The position numbers and the translations under genes are program-made. DNA of 64,000 nucleotides from Streptomyces maremycinicus (GTDB taxonomy: Bacteria > Actinomycetota > Actinomycetes > Streptomycetales > Streptomycetaceae): the NCBI RefSeq assembly GCF_001184025.1, contig NZ_BBYG01000017.1, positions 1-64,000 of the forward strand, read 5' to 3'. The notes below the pieces were generated by a model. It did no database searches. It was not told the DNA's origin and saw only the letters and a list, made by a program, of their open reading frames with translations. Shown here piece by piece: positions 1 through 9,925 of this stretch (position 1 is its first letter; each line of letters begins with the position of its first letter).

Positions 1-101
1 CACCCCCCCGTGACGGAGCCCGACTCCCCCCAGGTCAGGCACCGGCCCCTACGGCTCCGGGCCCGACAGCAGCACCAACGGCTGCCCCCGGGCACACGAA
101 A

Positions 102-127
102 GGGCCCTGCCGCTGCCGGCAGGGCCC
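102..127 (-). terminator. Probable rho-independent terminator downstream of polA
   Basis: Perfect 11-bp inverted repeat (102-112 against 117-127) with a 4-nt loop, about 160 bp beyond the polA stop codon. It has no clear U-run, as is common for Streptomyces hairpin terminators. The bases from 128 to 285 are GC-rich with imperfect repetition and I see no gene in them; the first 100 bases also show no supported gene. Confidence 0.55.
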
Positions 128-285
128 CTCCCGTCCGTTCCGGAGAACGACGGGGAACGGTGGGCCGCCCCCACCCGGCGGACGTGCCCACGCGGCGAGC
201 CGTCCTCACGCGGCGGATCGCCACGCCCGGTGGACCGTCCCGCACGGCGGGCGTCCGCGCCCGGTGGGCCGCCCCTCGCGGCGGC

Positions 286-3009
286 CTAGTGCGCCGCCGA
301 TTCCCAGTCCGTGCCCGCGCCGACCGACACGTCCAGCGGTGCTCGCAGCTGGACGGCGTGGGCCATCTCGTGGCGGAGCAGTTCCTCGACCGCCGCCCGC
401 TCACCGGGGGCGATCTCCAGGACGATTTCGTCGTGGACCTGGAGCAGCATGCGGGACGTGAGGTCCGCCGCGCGCAGGGCGGCGTCCACCTTGAGCATGG
501 CGATCTTGACGATGTCCGCCGCCGTGCCCTGGATCGGCGCGTTGAGGGCCATGCGCTCGGCCGCCTCACGGCGCTGACGGTTGTCGCTGTTGAGGTCGGG
601 CAGATAGCGGCGGCGGCCGAAGAGCGTCGCCGTGTAGCCCGTCGCCCGTGCCTCGTCGACCGCGCGGCGCAGGTAGTCCCGGACGCCGCCGAACCGCTCG
701 AAGTAGGCGTCCATCAGGCCACGGGCCTCGCCCGCGTCGATGTTCAGCTGCTGGGAGAGGCCGAACGCCGACAGGCCGTACGCGAGGCCGTAGGACATCG
801 CCTTGATCTTGCGCCGCATCTCCGCGTCCACCGCGCCGGGCTCGACGCCGAACACCTGGGAGGCGGCCGTGGTGTGCAGGTCCTCGCCGGAGGTGAACGC
901 CTCGATGAGACCCGCGTCCTCCGACAGGTGCGCCATGACCCGCAGCTCGATCTGGCTGTAGTCGGCGGTCATCAGGGACTCGAAGCCCTCGCCGACGACG
1001 AAACCGCGGCGGATGGCCCGGCCCTCGTCGGTGCGGACGGGGATGTTCTGGAGGTTCGGGTCCGTGGACGACAGCCGGCCGGTCGCGGCGACCGTCTGGT
1101 TGAACGTGGTGTGGATGCGGCCGTCCGCGGCGATCGTCTTGATCAGGCCCTCGACGGTGACCCGCAGCTTCGCCTGTTCGCGGTGGCGGAGCATGATGAC
1201 CGGCAGCTCGTTGTCCGTCTGGCCGGCGAGCCAGGCCAGGGCGTCGGCGTCGGTGGTGTAGCCGGTCTTGGTCTTCTTCGTCTTCGGCAGCCCCAGTTCG
1301 CCGAAGAGGACCTCCTGGAGCTGCTTGGGCGAACCGAGGTTGAACTCGTGTCCGGCCGCCGCGTGCGCCTCCTTCACGGCCTGCTGGACGGCGCCCGCGA
1401 ACATCTGCTCCATGGCCTCCAGGTGGGCGCGGTCGGCGGCGATGCCGTGCCGCTCCAGGCGGGCCAGGAGGGCGGAGGTCGGCAGCTCCATGTCGCGCAG
1501 CAGGTCGGCCGCGCCGACCTCCTCGAGCCGGCCGCGGAACGCCTCGCCGAGATCGACGATCGTGCGGGCCTGCACCATGAGGGCCTCGGCCTCGGCGCCG
1601 TCGTCCGCGCCGAAGGCGAGCTGGCCGTCGGCCGCGGCGGCGGGGGCCAGCTCGCGGCCCAGGTACTCCAGGGACAGCGCGTCCAGGTCGAACGAGCGGC
1701 GGCCCGGCTTGACCAGGTAGGCGGCCAGGGCCGTGTCCATCCCGACACCGGCGACGGACCAGCCGTGCTCGGCGAAGACCCGCATGACGCCCTTGGCGTT
1801 GTGCAGGACCTTGGGGCGGTCCTCGGCGGCGATCCAGGCCGCCCACGCGTTCTCGTCGGCCTCGTCCAGCTCCGCCGGGTCGAACCAGGCGGCCGCTCCC
1901 GCGGCGGCGGCGAGCGCGATCTCGGCGACCGAGCCCGCCCCCAGCGCCCAGGCGTCGACGGTGGCGACGCCGAGGGTGTCGGTGCCGTGCTCCGCGAGCC
2001 AGCCGGCCAGCTCGCCGGTGCCCAGCACCGTGCCGTCCAGCTCCACCCCACCGGTGATCACCGGGGTCGCCTCGGCCTCCTCGCCGCCCGGGTCGACGGC
2101 GAACAGCCGCTCGCGCAGGGACGGGTTCCTGATCTCCAGGGTGTCCAGGATCACCGCGATGGCCGTGCGGTCGTACGGGAGGCGCTCCAGGTCGACGACC
2201 GTCTTCGGCAGCTCGACGGTACGGACCATCTCGGTGAGGCGGCGGTTGAGCTTGACGGCCTCCAGGTGGTCGCGCAGGTTCTGCCCGGCCTTGCCCTTGA
2301 CCTCCTCGACCCGCTCGACGAGCTCCGCGAACGAACCGAACTGGTTGATCCACTTCGCGGCCGTCTTCTCCCCGACACCGGGGATGCCGGGCAGGTTGTC
2401 GGACGGGTCGCCGCGCAGCGCCGCGAAGTCGGGGTACTGGGCGGGCGTCAACCCGTACTTCTCGAAGACCTTCTCCGGGGTGAACCGGGTCAGCTCCGAG
2501 ACCCCCTTCGTCGGATAGAGCACGGTCGTGTGCTCGGACACCAGCTGGAAGGAATCGCGGTCACCGGTGACGATCAGCACCTCGAAGCCCTCGGCCTCGG
2601 CCTGGGTGGCGAGCGTGGCGATGACGTCGTCCGCCTCGAAGCCGTCCACCGCGAACCGGGACACGTGCATCGCGTCGAGCAGCTCGCCGATCAGCTCGAC
2701 CTGGCCCTTGAACTCGTCGGGCGTCTTGGAGCGGTTCGCCTTGTACTCGGTGAACTCCTCGGAGCGCCAGGTCTTGCGGGACACGTCGAACGCGACCGCG
2801 AAGTGCGTGGGCGCCTCGTCACGCAGGGTGTTGGCCAGCATCGACGCGAAGCCGTAGATCGCGTTCGTCGGCTGGCCCGTCGCGGTGGTGAAGTTCTCCG
2901 CGGGGAGCGCGAAGAACGCGCGGTAGGCCAGCGAGTGCCCGTCCATGAGCATCAGGCGGGGCCGGCTGCCGGCGGGGGTGTCGGTCTTCTTCGCTGCTGT
3001 CTCTGCCAC
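286..3009 (-). CDS. polA: DNA polymerase I
   Basis: Replication and repair polymerase that removes RNA primers and fills gaps; 907 aa, the usual size in Streptomyces. The N-terminal third (to about residue 300) is a 5'-3' exonuclease/FEN domain beginning LMLMDGHSLAYRAFF, with metal-binding aspartates in GFEADDVIATLA and VTGDRDSFQLV. The central 3'-5' exonuclease-like region is degenerate, as in other actinobacterial Pol I. The C-terminal polymerase domain has motif A TADYSQIELR (about 680), an O-helix RRKIKAMSYGLAYG (about 731) and motif C LQVHDEIVLE (about 855). The O-helix has Tyr where E. coli has Phe762. The GTG start at 3009 was chosen because VAETAAKK leads directly into the domain and a G-rich Shine-Dalgarno-like stretch precedes it; the frame stays open far upstream only as an antisense artefact. 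Confidence 0.97.
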   Translation of the reverse strand: MAETAAKKTDTPAGSRPRLMLMDGHSLAYRAFFALPAENFTTATGQPTNAIYGFASMLANTLRDEAPTHFAVAFDVSRKTWRSEEFTEYKANRSKTPDEFKGQVELIGELLDAMHVSRFAVDGFEADDVIATLATQAEAEGFEVLIVTGDRDSFQLVSEHTTVLYPTKGVSELTRFTPEKVFEKYGLTPAQYPDFAALRGDPSDNLPGIPGVGEKTAAKWINQFGSFAELVERVEEVKGKAGQNLRDHLEAVKLNRRLTEMVRTVELPKTVVDLERLPYDRTAIAVILDTLEIRNPSLRERLFAVDPGGEEAEATPVITGGVELDGTVLGTGELAGWLAEHGTDTLGVATVDAWALGAGSVAEIALAAAAGAAAWFDPAELDEADENAWAAWIAAEDRPKVLHNAKGVMRVFAEHGWSVAGVGMDTALAAYLVKPGRRSFDLDALSLEYLGRELAPAAAADGQLAFGADDGAEAEALMVQARTIVDLGEAFRGRLEEVGAADLLRDMELPTSALLARLERHGIAADRAHLEAMEQMFAGAVQQAVKEAHAAAGHEFNLGSPKQLQEVLFGELGLPKTKKTKTGYTTDADALAWLAGQTDNELPVIMLRHREQAKLRVTVEGLIKTIAADGRIHTTFNQTVAATGRLSSTDPNLQNIPVRTDEGRAIRRGFVVGEGFESLMTADYSQIELRVMAHLSEDAGLIEAFTSGEDLHTTAASQVFGVEPGAVDAEMRRKIKAMSYGLAYGLSAFGLSQQLNIDAGEARGLMDAYFERFGGVRDYLRRAVDEARATGYTATLFGRRRYLPDLNSDNRQRREAAERMALNAPIQGTAADIVKIAMLKVDAALRAADLTSRMLLQVHDEIVLEIAPGERAAVEELLRHEMAHAVQLRAPLDVSVGAGTDWESAAH

Positions 3010-3198
3010 GCCCCCGATCCTGCCACGCCCCACTGACACTCTGTCCCGGCCGCCACGGCTCACGGGGTTCCCCGGGCCGCCGGCCGTGCGCCGCAAGCTT
3101 TGCTCCCGCCCGCCGCACCGCCCGCGGGTGAACGCCGTCGGTGCCTCGTGCGAGGATCGAGGAGGTGTGTGGCACAGGCGAGCGAAGGAGAGCGCGCG

Positions 3199-5478
<2,280 letters not shown>

Positions 5479-5491
5479 GCGTTTGCTTAAG

Positions 5492-5507
5492 TCACACCGC
5501 AGTGTGA
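5492..5507. promoter_or_regulatory. Inverted repeat upstream of the thioesterase gene
   Basis: TCACAC-CGCA-GTGTGA is a perfect 6-bp inverted repeat about 35 bp before the thioesterase start. It is followed by two direct copies of a GTGATCGACGA-like element. The arrangement suggests a regulator binding site or a short hairpin in the leader. No regulator can be assigned. Confidence 0.3.
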
Positions 5508-5541
5508 TCGACGATGTGATCGACGAACGGAGCCGGGCCCC

Positions 5542-6030
5542 ATGGGCGAGCAGCAGCACGTGAAGTTCCCGCAAGAGGTCATCGACGAGTACGACGCCCT
5601 CGGCATCGACCTCCTGGCCCTCTTCTCCGCCGGACACCTCGGCAACCGCATGGGCGTGCAGATCATCGAGGCCTCCGCCGACCGGGTCGTCGGCACCATG
5701 CCGGTCGAGGGCAACACCCAGCCCTACGGCCTGCTGCACGGCGGCGCCTCCGCGGTCCTCGCCGAGACCCTCGGCTCGGTCGGCTCCATGCTGCACGGCG
5801 GCAGCACCAAGATCGCCGTCGGTGTCGACCTGAACTGCACCCACCACCGCGGGGTCCGCTCCGGCCTGGTCACCGGTGTGGCCACCCCCGTGCACCAGGG
5901 CCGCTCCACCGCGACGTACGAGATCGTGATCAGCGACGCGGAGGGGCGACGCGTGTGCACCGCCCGGCTCACCTGCCTCCTGCGGGACGTCCGGGCCGGT
6001 GACGGAGCGCAGGTGGCCACCGCGCAGTGA
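5542..6030 (+). CDS. PaaI-family hotdog-fold thioesterase
   Basis: A 162-aa single-domain hotdog protein resembling PaaI/YbdB-type acyl-CoA thioesterases, which hydrolyse aryl- or acyl-CoA esters in the cytosol. The family signature is NTQPYGLLHGGASAVLAETLGS, with the Gly-Gly turn and acidic residue of the hotdog helix. A typical beta-sheet C-terminus (VGVDLNCTHHRGVRSG, VCTARLTCLL) follows. Length is normal. GGAG lies 10 nt before the ATG. It follows the oxidoreductase on the same strand after 63 bp that carry their own repeats, so it may be separately transcribed. The substrate cannot be inferred. Confidence 0.88.
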   Translation: MGEQQHVKFPQEVIDEYDALGIDLLALFSAGHLGNRMGVQIIEASADRVVGTMPVEGNTQPYGLLHGGASAVLAETLGSVGSMLHGGSTKIAVGVDLNCTHHRGVRSGLVTGVATPVHQGRSTATYEIVISDAEGRRVCTARLTCLLRDVRAGDGAQVATAQ

Positions 6031-6138
6031 CGGCGACCGCGCGATGAGGGCGACCGCGCGGTGACGGCAGGGCCGCCGCGGAGGGTCACGTGCGCGCGGC
6101 CGTTGCCCGCCGCCACCGCGGCGGCCTAGCGTCGGGGC

Positions 6139-6678
6139 ATGACCACGGGAGGAGCCCCTCGGGCGGGGGCGGCGGGCCGTCTGCCCGCACCGGCGTTGCC
6201 CGCAGACTTACCGGCGGACCCGTCGGCGGCCTTGTCGCCGCCCCTGTCGGCGCCCCTGCCGACGCCCCTGCCGACGCCCCTGTCGGCAGCCCTGCTGGCC
6301 GCTCTGCTGGTGGCTCTGTTCGCGACCGGCTGCGGAGCGTCCGGGCGCGACGGCGCGAGCGGCACGGGGCCGCCGGCCGCGTCCCCGTCCGCACCCCCGT
6401 CGGGCTCCCCGTCCACCGCCTCGCCCGCGGAACTGTGCACCCGCATCGTCGCCCACTGGTCGCGCGAGGTCCTGGACAGCACCGCCTACGGGGACTACCA
6501 GTCGATGGGGCTGTCCAACGGGCAGTACGAGATCCTGCGGACCGTCGTGGACGCCGCGCGGGCCGTGAGGAAGAGCCAAGGAGCCGACGTGGCCGACGAG
6601 TTGATCGACCGTGAGGCGGGCCGGGGCTGCGCGGACCGGTACCGCTCCGGCGGCCCGACCGAGGGGCCCTGGCAATGA
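6139..6678 (+). CDS. Putative small lipoprotein with proline-rich N-terminus
   Basis: A 179-aa protein of unknown function. Residues 15-48 are Ala/Pro/Leu-rich and partly repetitive, followed by a hydrophobic segment and a lipobox LFATGC with Cys65, so the mature protein is predicted to be lipid-anchored outside the membrane. The n-region before the hydrophobic core is unusually long, so the true start may be further downstream, although no better Shine-Dalgarno was seen. The mature part starts with a Ser/Pro/Gly linker, then a folded-looking segment from ELCTRIVAHWSREVLD onward. It overlaps the next gene by ATGA and is probably co-translated with it. Confidence 0.7.
   Translation: MTTGGAPRAGAAGRLPAPALPADLPADPSAALSPPLSAPLPTPLPTPLSAALLAALLVALFATGCGASGRDGASGTGPPAASPSAPPSGSPSTASPAELCTRIVAHWSREVLDSTAYGDYQSMGLSNGQYEILRTVVDAARAVRKSQGADVADELIDREAGRGCADRYRSGGPTEGPWQ
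6238..6300 (+). repeat. Period-12 imperfect tandem repeat inside the lipoprotein gene
   Basis: About five imperfect copies of a 12-bp unit like CCGACGCCCCTG encode the repeating Pro-Thr-Pro-Leu stretch ahead of the lipobox. Such repeats can vary in copy number between strains without changing frame. Confidence 0.6.
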
Positions 6679-7379
6679 GCGGCGTGGGTCCCGTGGAGCC
6701 CGGCGAGGGCACGCACGCGTGGGACGCCCCCGACGCCGGCCGCACCACCGCGGCCGGCGTCGGCCCCACCGGCCCTGCCGACGCCGTCGACGCCGTCGAC
6801 GCCGTCGCCCCGACTCCCGCCGCCCGCCTGTTCCATGGGCTCGTCCGCCACCGCGGCGCCCACCGCCGGGCCGTGTCGGCCGCCCTCGCCGCGGCGTTCC
6901 TCCTCGCGGGCGGCGGCTACCTCTGGGCGACCCGCCCGCACGAGGCCCAACAGGCCGCTCCCGCACCGCCGTTCCCGTCCCAGGTGGTGGACGTCAGCTA
7001 CCTCGGCGAGGCCGCCGTGCCGCCCGACGCGCCACCCCGCACGTTCGCCTTCGACATGGTGCTCGGCGTGGAATCAGGACCGCCGGTCACCGTGACGCGG
7101 CTGACCCAGCCGTACGCCGGGCTTTCCCTGACCTCGGCCCCCCGCGCCCCCTTCAGGACGAAAGCGGGTTCCGTCCGCAAGGTCGTCATCACGATGCGCG
7201 TGACGGAATGCGGAAAAGTGCCGAAGAACGCCGGACTTCCTTTCCTGGACGTAACTCTACGTAATGCGCGCGCAATACAAGCTCACAGTTTCATCCTCGG
7301 CAGTCGCTATGCGCACGACCTCTCCGAGGCCGTACAAGTCGCCTGTAGCAACGAATCCGGTCATCACCAAAACACCTGA
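6675..7379 (+). CDS. Membrane-anchored hypothetical protein
   Basis: A 234-aa protein with no recognised domain. It has an acidic Ala/Gly/Pro-rich N-terminus with a short DAVDAVDAV repeat, a single predicted membrane segment ([19 protein letters not shown], about residues 63-81) and an extracytoplasmic beta-rich part with two late cysteines (TECGK and VACSN). The ATG overlaps the preceding lipoprotein stop (ATGA), which indicates a two-gene envelope unit. The last 150 bp are noticeably less GC-rich than the rest. Confidence 0.7.
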   Translation: MSGVGPVEPGEGTHAWDAPDAGRTTAAGVGPTGPADAVDAVDAVAPTPAARLFHGLVRHRGAHRRAVSAALAAAFLLAGGGYLWATRPHEAQQAAPAPPFPSQVVDVSYLGEAAVPPDAPPRTFAFDMVLGVESGPPVTVTRLTQPYAGLSLTSAPRAPFRTKAGSVRKVVITMRVTECGKVPKNAGLPFLDVTLRNARAIQAHSFILGSRYAHDLSEAVQVACSNESGHHQNT

Positions 7380-7650
7380 GACGCCTGAACGTTCCCTGGT
7401 GCGTCCTGCACGTTCTCAACATGTGGACAGGGCGAATCGGCCTGAATTCAGCTGTTCCACCCACCAAGTACCGCTCTGCATTACCTCGTGTCATAACAAG
7501 AGCGTCACAGCATCGGTCAGACCCTCCTCTCCGTCAGCTTCACCCGCTTAGAGTCACGCCCAGTCACCGCGCGGCTGGAATACCCCTTCGGCCCAGCGCT
7601 CGACTCGGCCTCTTCCAGGGGGGAGAGCCGCCCAGGGAAAGGACTGGAAC
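7380..7650 (+). promoter_or_regulatory. Leader/promoter region of the branched-chain amino acid transporter operon
   Basis: A 271-bp non-coding stretch, clearly lower in GC than its surroundings, between the preceding gene and livK. Small open frames exist here but have no Streptomyces codon bias. I could not identify a confident -35/-10 pair or operator. A purine-rich stretch GGGAAAGGAC lies just before the livK GTG. Confidence 0.45.
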
Positions 7651-8877
7651 GTGCGCCAACGTTCGCTCATCGCCATTACCGCCGCGCTGTCCGCGGGAGC
7701 ACTCACCCTCACCGCCTGCGGCTCGCGCGACAGCGACGACAAGGGCTCCGACAGCGGTGGCACCACCGTCACCATCGGTATCGACGCCCCGCTGACCGGC
7801 GACCTGTCCGCGCTGGGCCTCGGCATCAAGAACTCTGTCGACCTCGCCGCCAAGACGGCCAACAAGCAGAAGTACGTCGACGGCGTCACCTTCAAGATCG
7901 AGGCGCTCGACGACCAGGCCCAGCCGTCCTCGGGCCAGCAGAACGCCACCAAGCTCGTCGCCGACAAGTCCGTCCTCGGCGTGGTCGGCCCGCTGAACTC
8001 CTCCGTCGCCGAGTCCATGCAGAAGGTCTTCGACGACGCCAAGCTCGTCGAGGTCTCGCCGGCCAACACCAACCCGGCGCTCACCCAGGGCACCGACTGG
8101 GCGAACTCCAAGAAGCGCGTCTACAACTCGTACTTCCGCACCGCGACCACGGACGCCATCCAGGGCCCGTTCGCCGCGCAGTACCTGATCAACGACGCCA
8201 AGAAGAAGAAGGTCTTCGTCATCGACGACAAGAAGACCTACGGCGCCGGCCTCGCCGGAACCTTCACCGAGGAGTTCAAGAAGCTCGGCGGCACGGTGGC
8301 CGGCACCGAGCACATCAACCCGGACAGCAAGGACTTCTCGGCCATCGCCACCAAGGTCAAGAACTCCGGCGCCGACGTCGTCTACTACGGCGGCGAGTAC
8401 CCTCAGGCCGGCCCCCTGAGCAAGCAGATCAAGGCCGCCGGCGCCAAGATCCCCGTGGTCGGCGGTGACGGCATCTACAGCGCCGACTTCATCAAGCTGG
8501 CCGGCGCCACCGCCACCGGCGACCTCGCCACCTCCGTCGGCGCCCCCGTCGAGGAACTGGCCTCCGCCAAGGAGTTCGTCGCCAACTACAAGACCGAGGG
8601 CTACAAGGAGGCCTACGAGGCCTACGGCGGCTACTCCTACGACTCGGCCTGGGCGATCATCGAGGCCGTGAAGAAGGTCGTCGACGACAACGACGGCAAG
8701 CTTCCGGACGACGCCCGCGCCAAGGTCACCGCCGCCATGCAGAACGTCTCCTTCGACGGTGTGACCGGCAAGGTCTCCTTCGACGAGTTCGGTGACGCCA
8801 CCAACAAGCAGCTCACCGTCTACGCCGTCGAGAACGGCGCCTGGAAGCCGGTCAAGTCCGGCACCTACTCCGGCTGA
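7651..8877 (+). CDS. livK: Branched-chain amino acid ABC transporter, substrate-binding lipoprotein
   Basis: The 408-aa solute-binding protein of a HAAT/Liv-type importer. A signal peptide ends in lipobox LTAC (Cys23), so it is tethered to the outer face of the membrane. A Ser/Asp linker is followed by a periplasmic-binding type 1 fold (VTIGIDAPLTGDLSALGLG, VLGVVGPLNSSVAESMQ, YDSAWAIIEAVKK). It is first in a five-gene operon with two permeases and two ATPases. A strong hairpin after it probably gives more binding protein than membrane subunits. GTG start at 7651 with an AAAGGA-like site upstream. Confidence 0.94.
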   Translation: MRQRSLIAITAALSAGALTLTACGSRDSDDKGSDSGGTTVTIGIDAPLTGDLSALGLGIKNSVDLAAKTANKQKYVDGVTFKIEALDDQAQPSSGQQNATKLVADKSVLGVVGPLNSSVAESMQKVFDDAKLVEVSPANTNPALTQGTDWANSKKRVYNSYFRTATTDAIQGPFAAQYLINDAKKKKVFVIDDKKTYGAGLAGTFTEEFKKLGGTVAGTEHINPDSKDFSAIATKVKNSGADVVYYGGEYPQAGPLSKQIKAAGAKIPVVGGDGIYSADFIKLAGATATGDLATSVGAPVEELASAKEFVANYKTEGYKEAYEAYGGYSYDSAWAIIEAVKKVVDDNDGKLPDDARAKVTAAMQNVSFDGVTGKVSFDEFGDATNKQLTVYAVENGAWKPVKSGTYSG

Positions 8878-8897
8878 CCCACCCCGCATCACACGAG

Positions 8898-8933
8898 CCG
8901 CGCGGGGCGCTGTTCCACTGGCGCCCCGCGCGG
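8898..8933 (+). terminator. Intercistronic hairpin between livK and livH
   Basis: Perfect 13-bp GC-rich inverted repeat (8898-8910 and 8921-8933) with a 10-nt loop in the 110-bp gap between the binding-protein and permease genes. It probably acts as a partial terminator or 3' mRNA stabiliser, as seen in many ABC importer operons. Confidence 0.6.
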
Positions 8934-8987
8934 ACTCACATCCGGACACATCCGTCGAAAACATCCGAACGTCTCGGAGGACATGCG

Positions 8988-9920
8988 GTGAACGAACTGC
9001 CGCAGCAGCTGGTCAACGGCCTGCTACTGGGATCCATGTACGGGCTGGTCGCCATTGGCTACACAATGGTCTACGGCATCGTCCAGCTCATCAACTTCGC
9101 CCACGGCGAGATCTTCATGACGGGCGCATTCGGGGCTCTCTCCGTCTACCTCTGGGTACTGCCGAACGGCACGACCATGTGGATAGCCCTCCCGCTCATG
9201 CTCATCGGCGCCATCCTCGTCGCCGTCCTCGTCGCCATCGGTGCGGAACGGTTCGCCTACCGCCCCCTGCGCGGAGCACCCCGTCTCGCCCCCCTCATCA
9301 CCGCCATCGGCCTCTCCCTGGCCCTCCAGCAGGCGGTCTGGGCCTGGTACCCCGAGGCCACCTCCGCCCGCACCTTCCCCCAGATCGAGGGCGGCCCCTT
9401 CCACCTCGGCGACGTCACCATCCAGACCGGTGACATCTTCCTCCTCGCCGCCGCCCCCATCAGCATGGCCGTCCTCGCCTACTTCGTCATGAAGACCCGC
9501 ACCGGACGCGGCATGCAGGCCACCGCGCAGGACCCGGACACCGCCAAGCTCATGGGCGTCAACACCGACCGCATCATCGTGATCGCCTTCGCCCTCGGCG
9601 CCGTGTTCGCCGCCATCGGCGGTGTCGCCTACGGCCTCAAGTACGGCCAGATCGACTACCGCATGGGCTTCATCCTCGGCCTCAAGGCCTTCACCGCGGC
9701 CGTCCTCGGCGGCATCGGCAACATCTACGGCGCCATGATCGGCGGCGTCGTCCTCGGCATCGCCGAAACCCTCGCCACCGCCTACATCGCCGACATCCCC
9801 GGCATGGACAAGTTCGGCAGCCAGTCCTGGGCCGACGTCTGGGCCTTCGTACTTCTCATCCTCGTACTGCTGTTCAGGCCACAAGGCCTGCTCGGCGAGC
9901 GCGTCGCGGACAGGGCGTGA
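8988..9920 (+). CDS. livH: Branched-chain amino acid ABC transporter permease LivH
   Basis: A 310-aa integral membrane permease with the LivH family opening LVNGLLLGSMYGLVAIGYTM and segment INFAHGEIFMTGAF. Many hydrophobic helices follow, with the EAA-like region KAFTAAVLGGIGNIYGAMIG near the C-terminus that contacts the ATPases. Length is typical. The GTG start has CGGAGG 7 nt upstream. It is translationally coupled to livM by overlap. Confidence 0.95.
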   Translation: MNELPQQLVNGLLLGSMYGLVAIGYTMVYGIVQLINFAHGEIFMTGAFGALSVYLWVLPNGTTMWIALPLMLIGAILVAVLVAIGAERFAYRPLRGAPRLAPLITAIGLSLALQQAVWAWYPEATSARTFPQIEGGPFHLGDVTIQTGDIFLLAAAPISMAVLAYFVMKTRTGRGMQATAQDPDTAKLMGVNTDRIIVIAFALGAVFAAIGGVAYGLKYGQIDYRMGFILGLKAFTAAVLGGIGNIYGAMIGGVVLGIAETLATAYIADIPGMDKFGSQSWADVWAFVLLILVLLFRPQGLLGERVADRA

Positions 9921-9925
9921 CACCG

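Noticed and set aside
10-3036. Open frame of about 1008 codons on the plus strand opposite polA
   Set aside because: Antisense shadow of polA; composition is Arg/Gly/Ala-rich without domains, typical of the frame complementary to a GC-rich gene.
7264-7551. 95-codon plus-strand frame overlapping the end of the membrane protein gene
   Set aside because: No third-position GC bias, no Shine-Dalgarno, and it lies in the low-GC livK leader.
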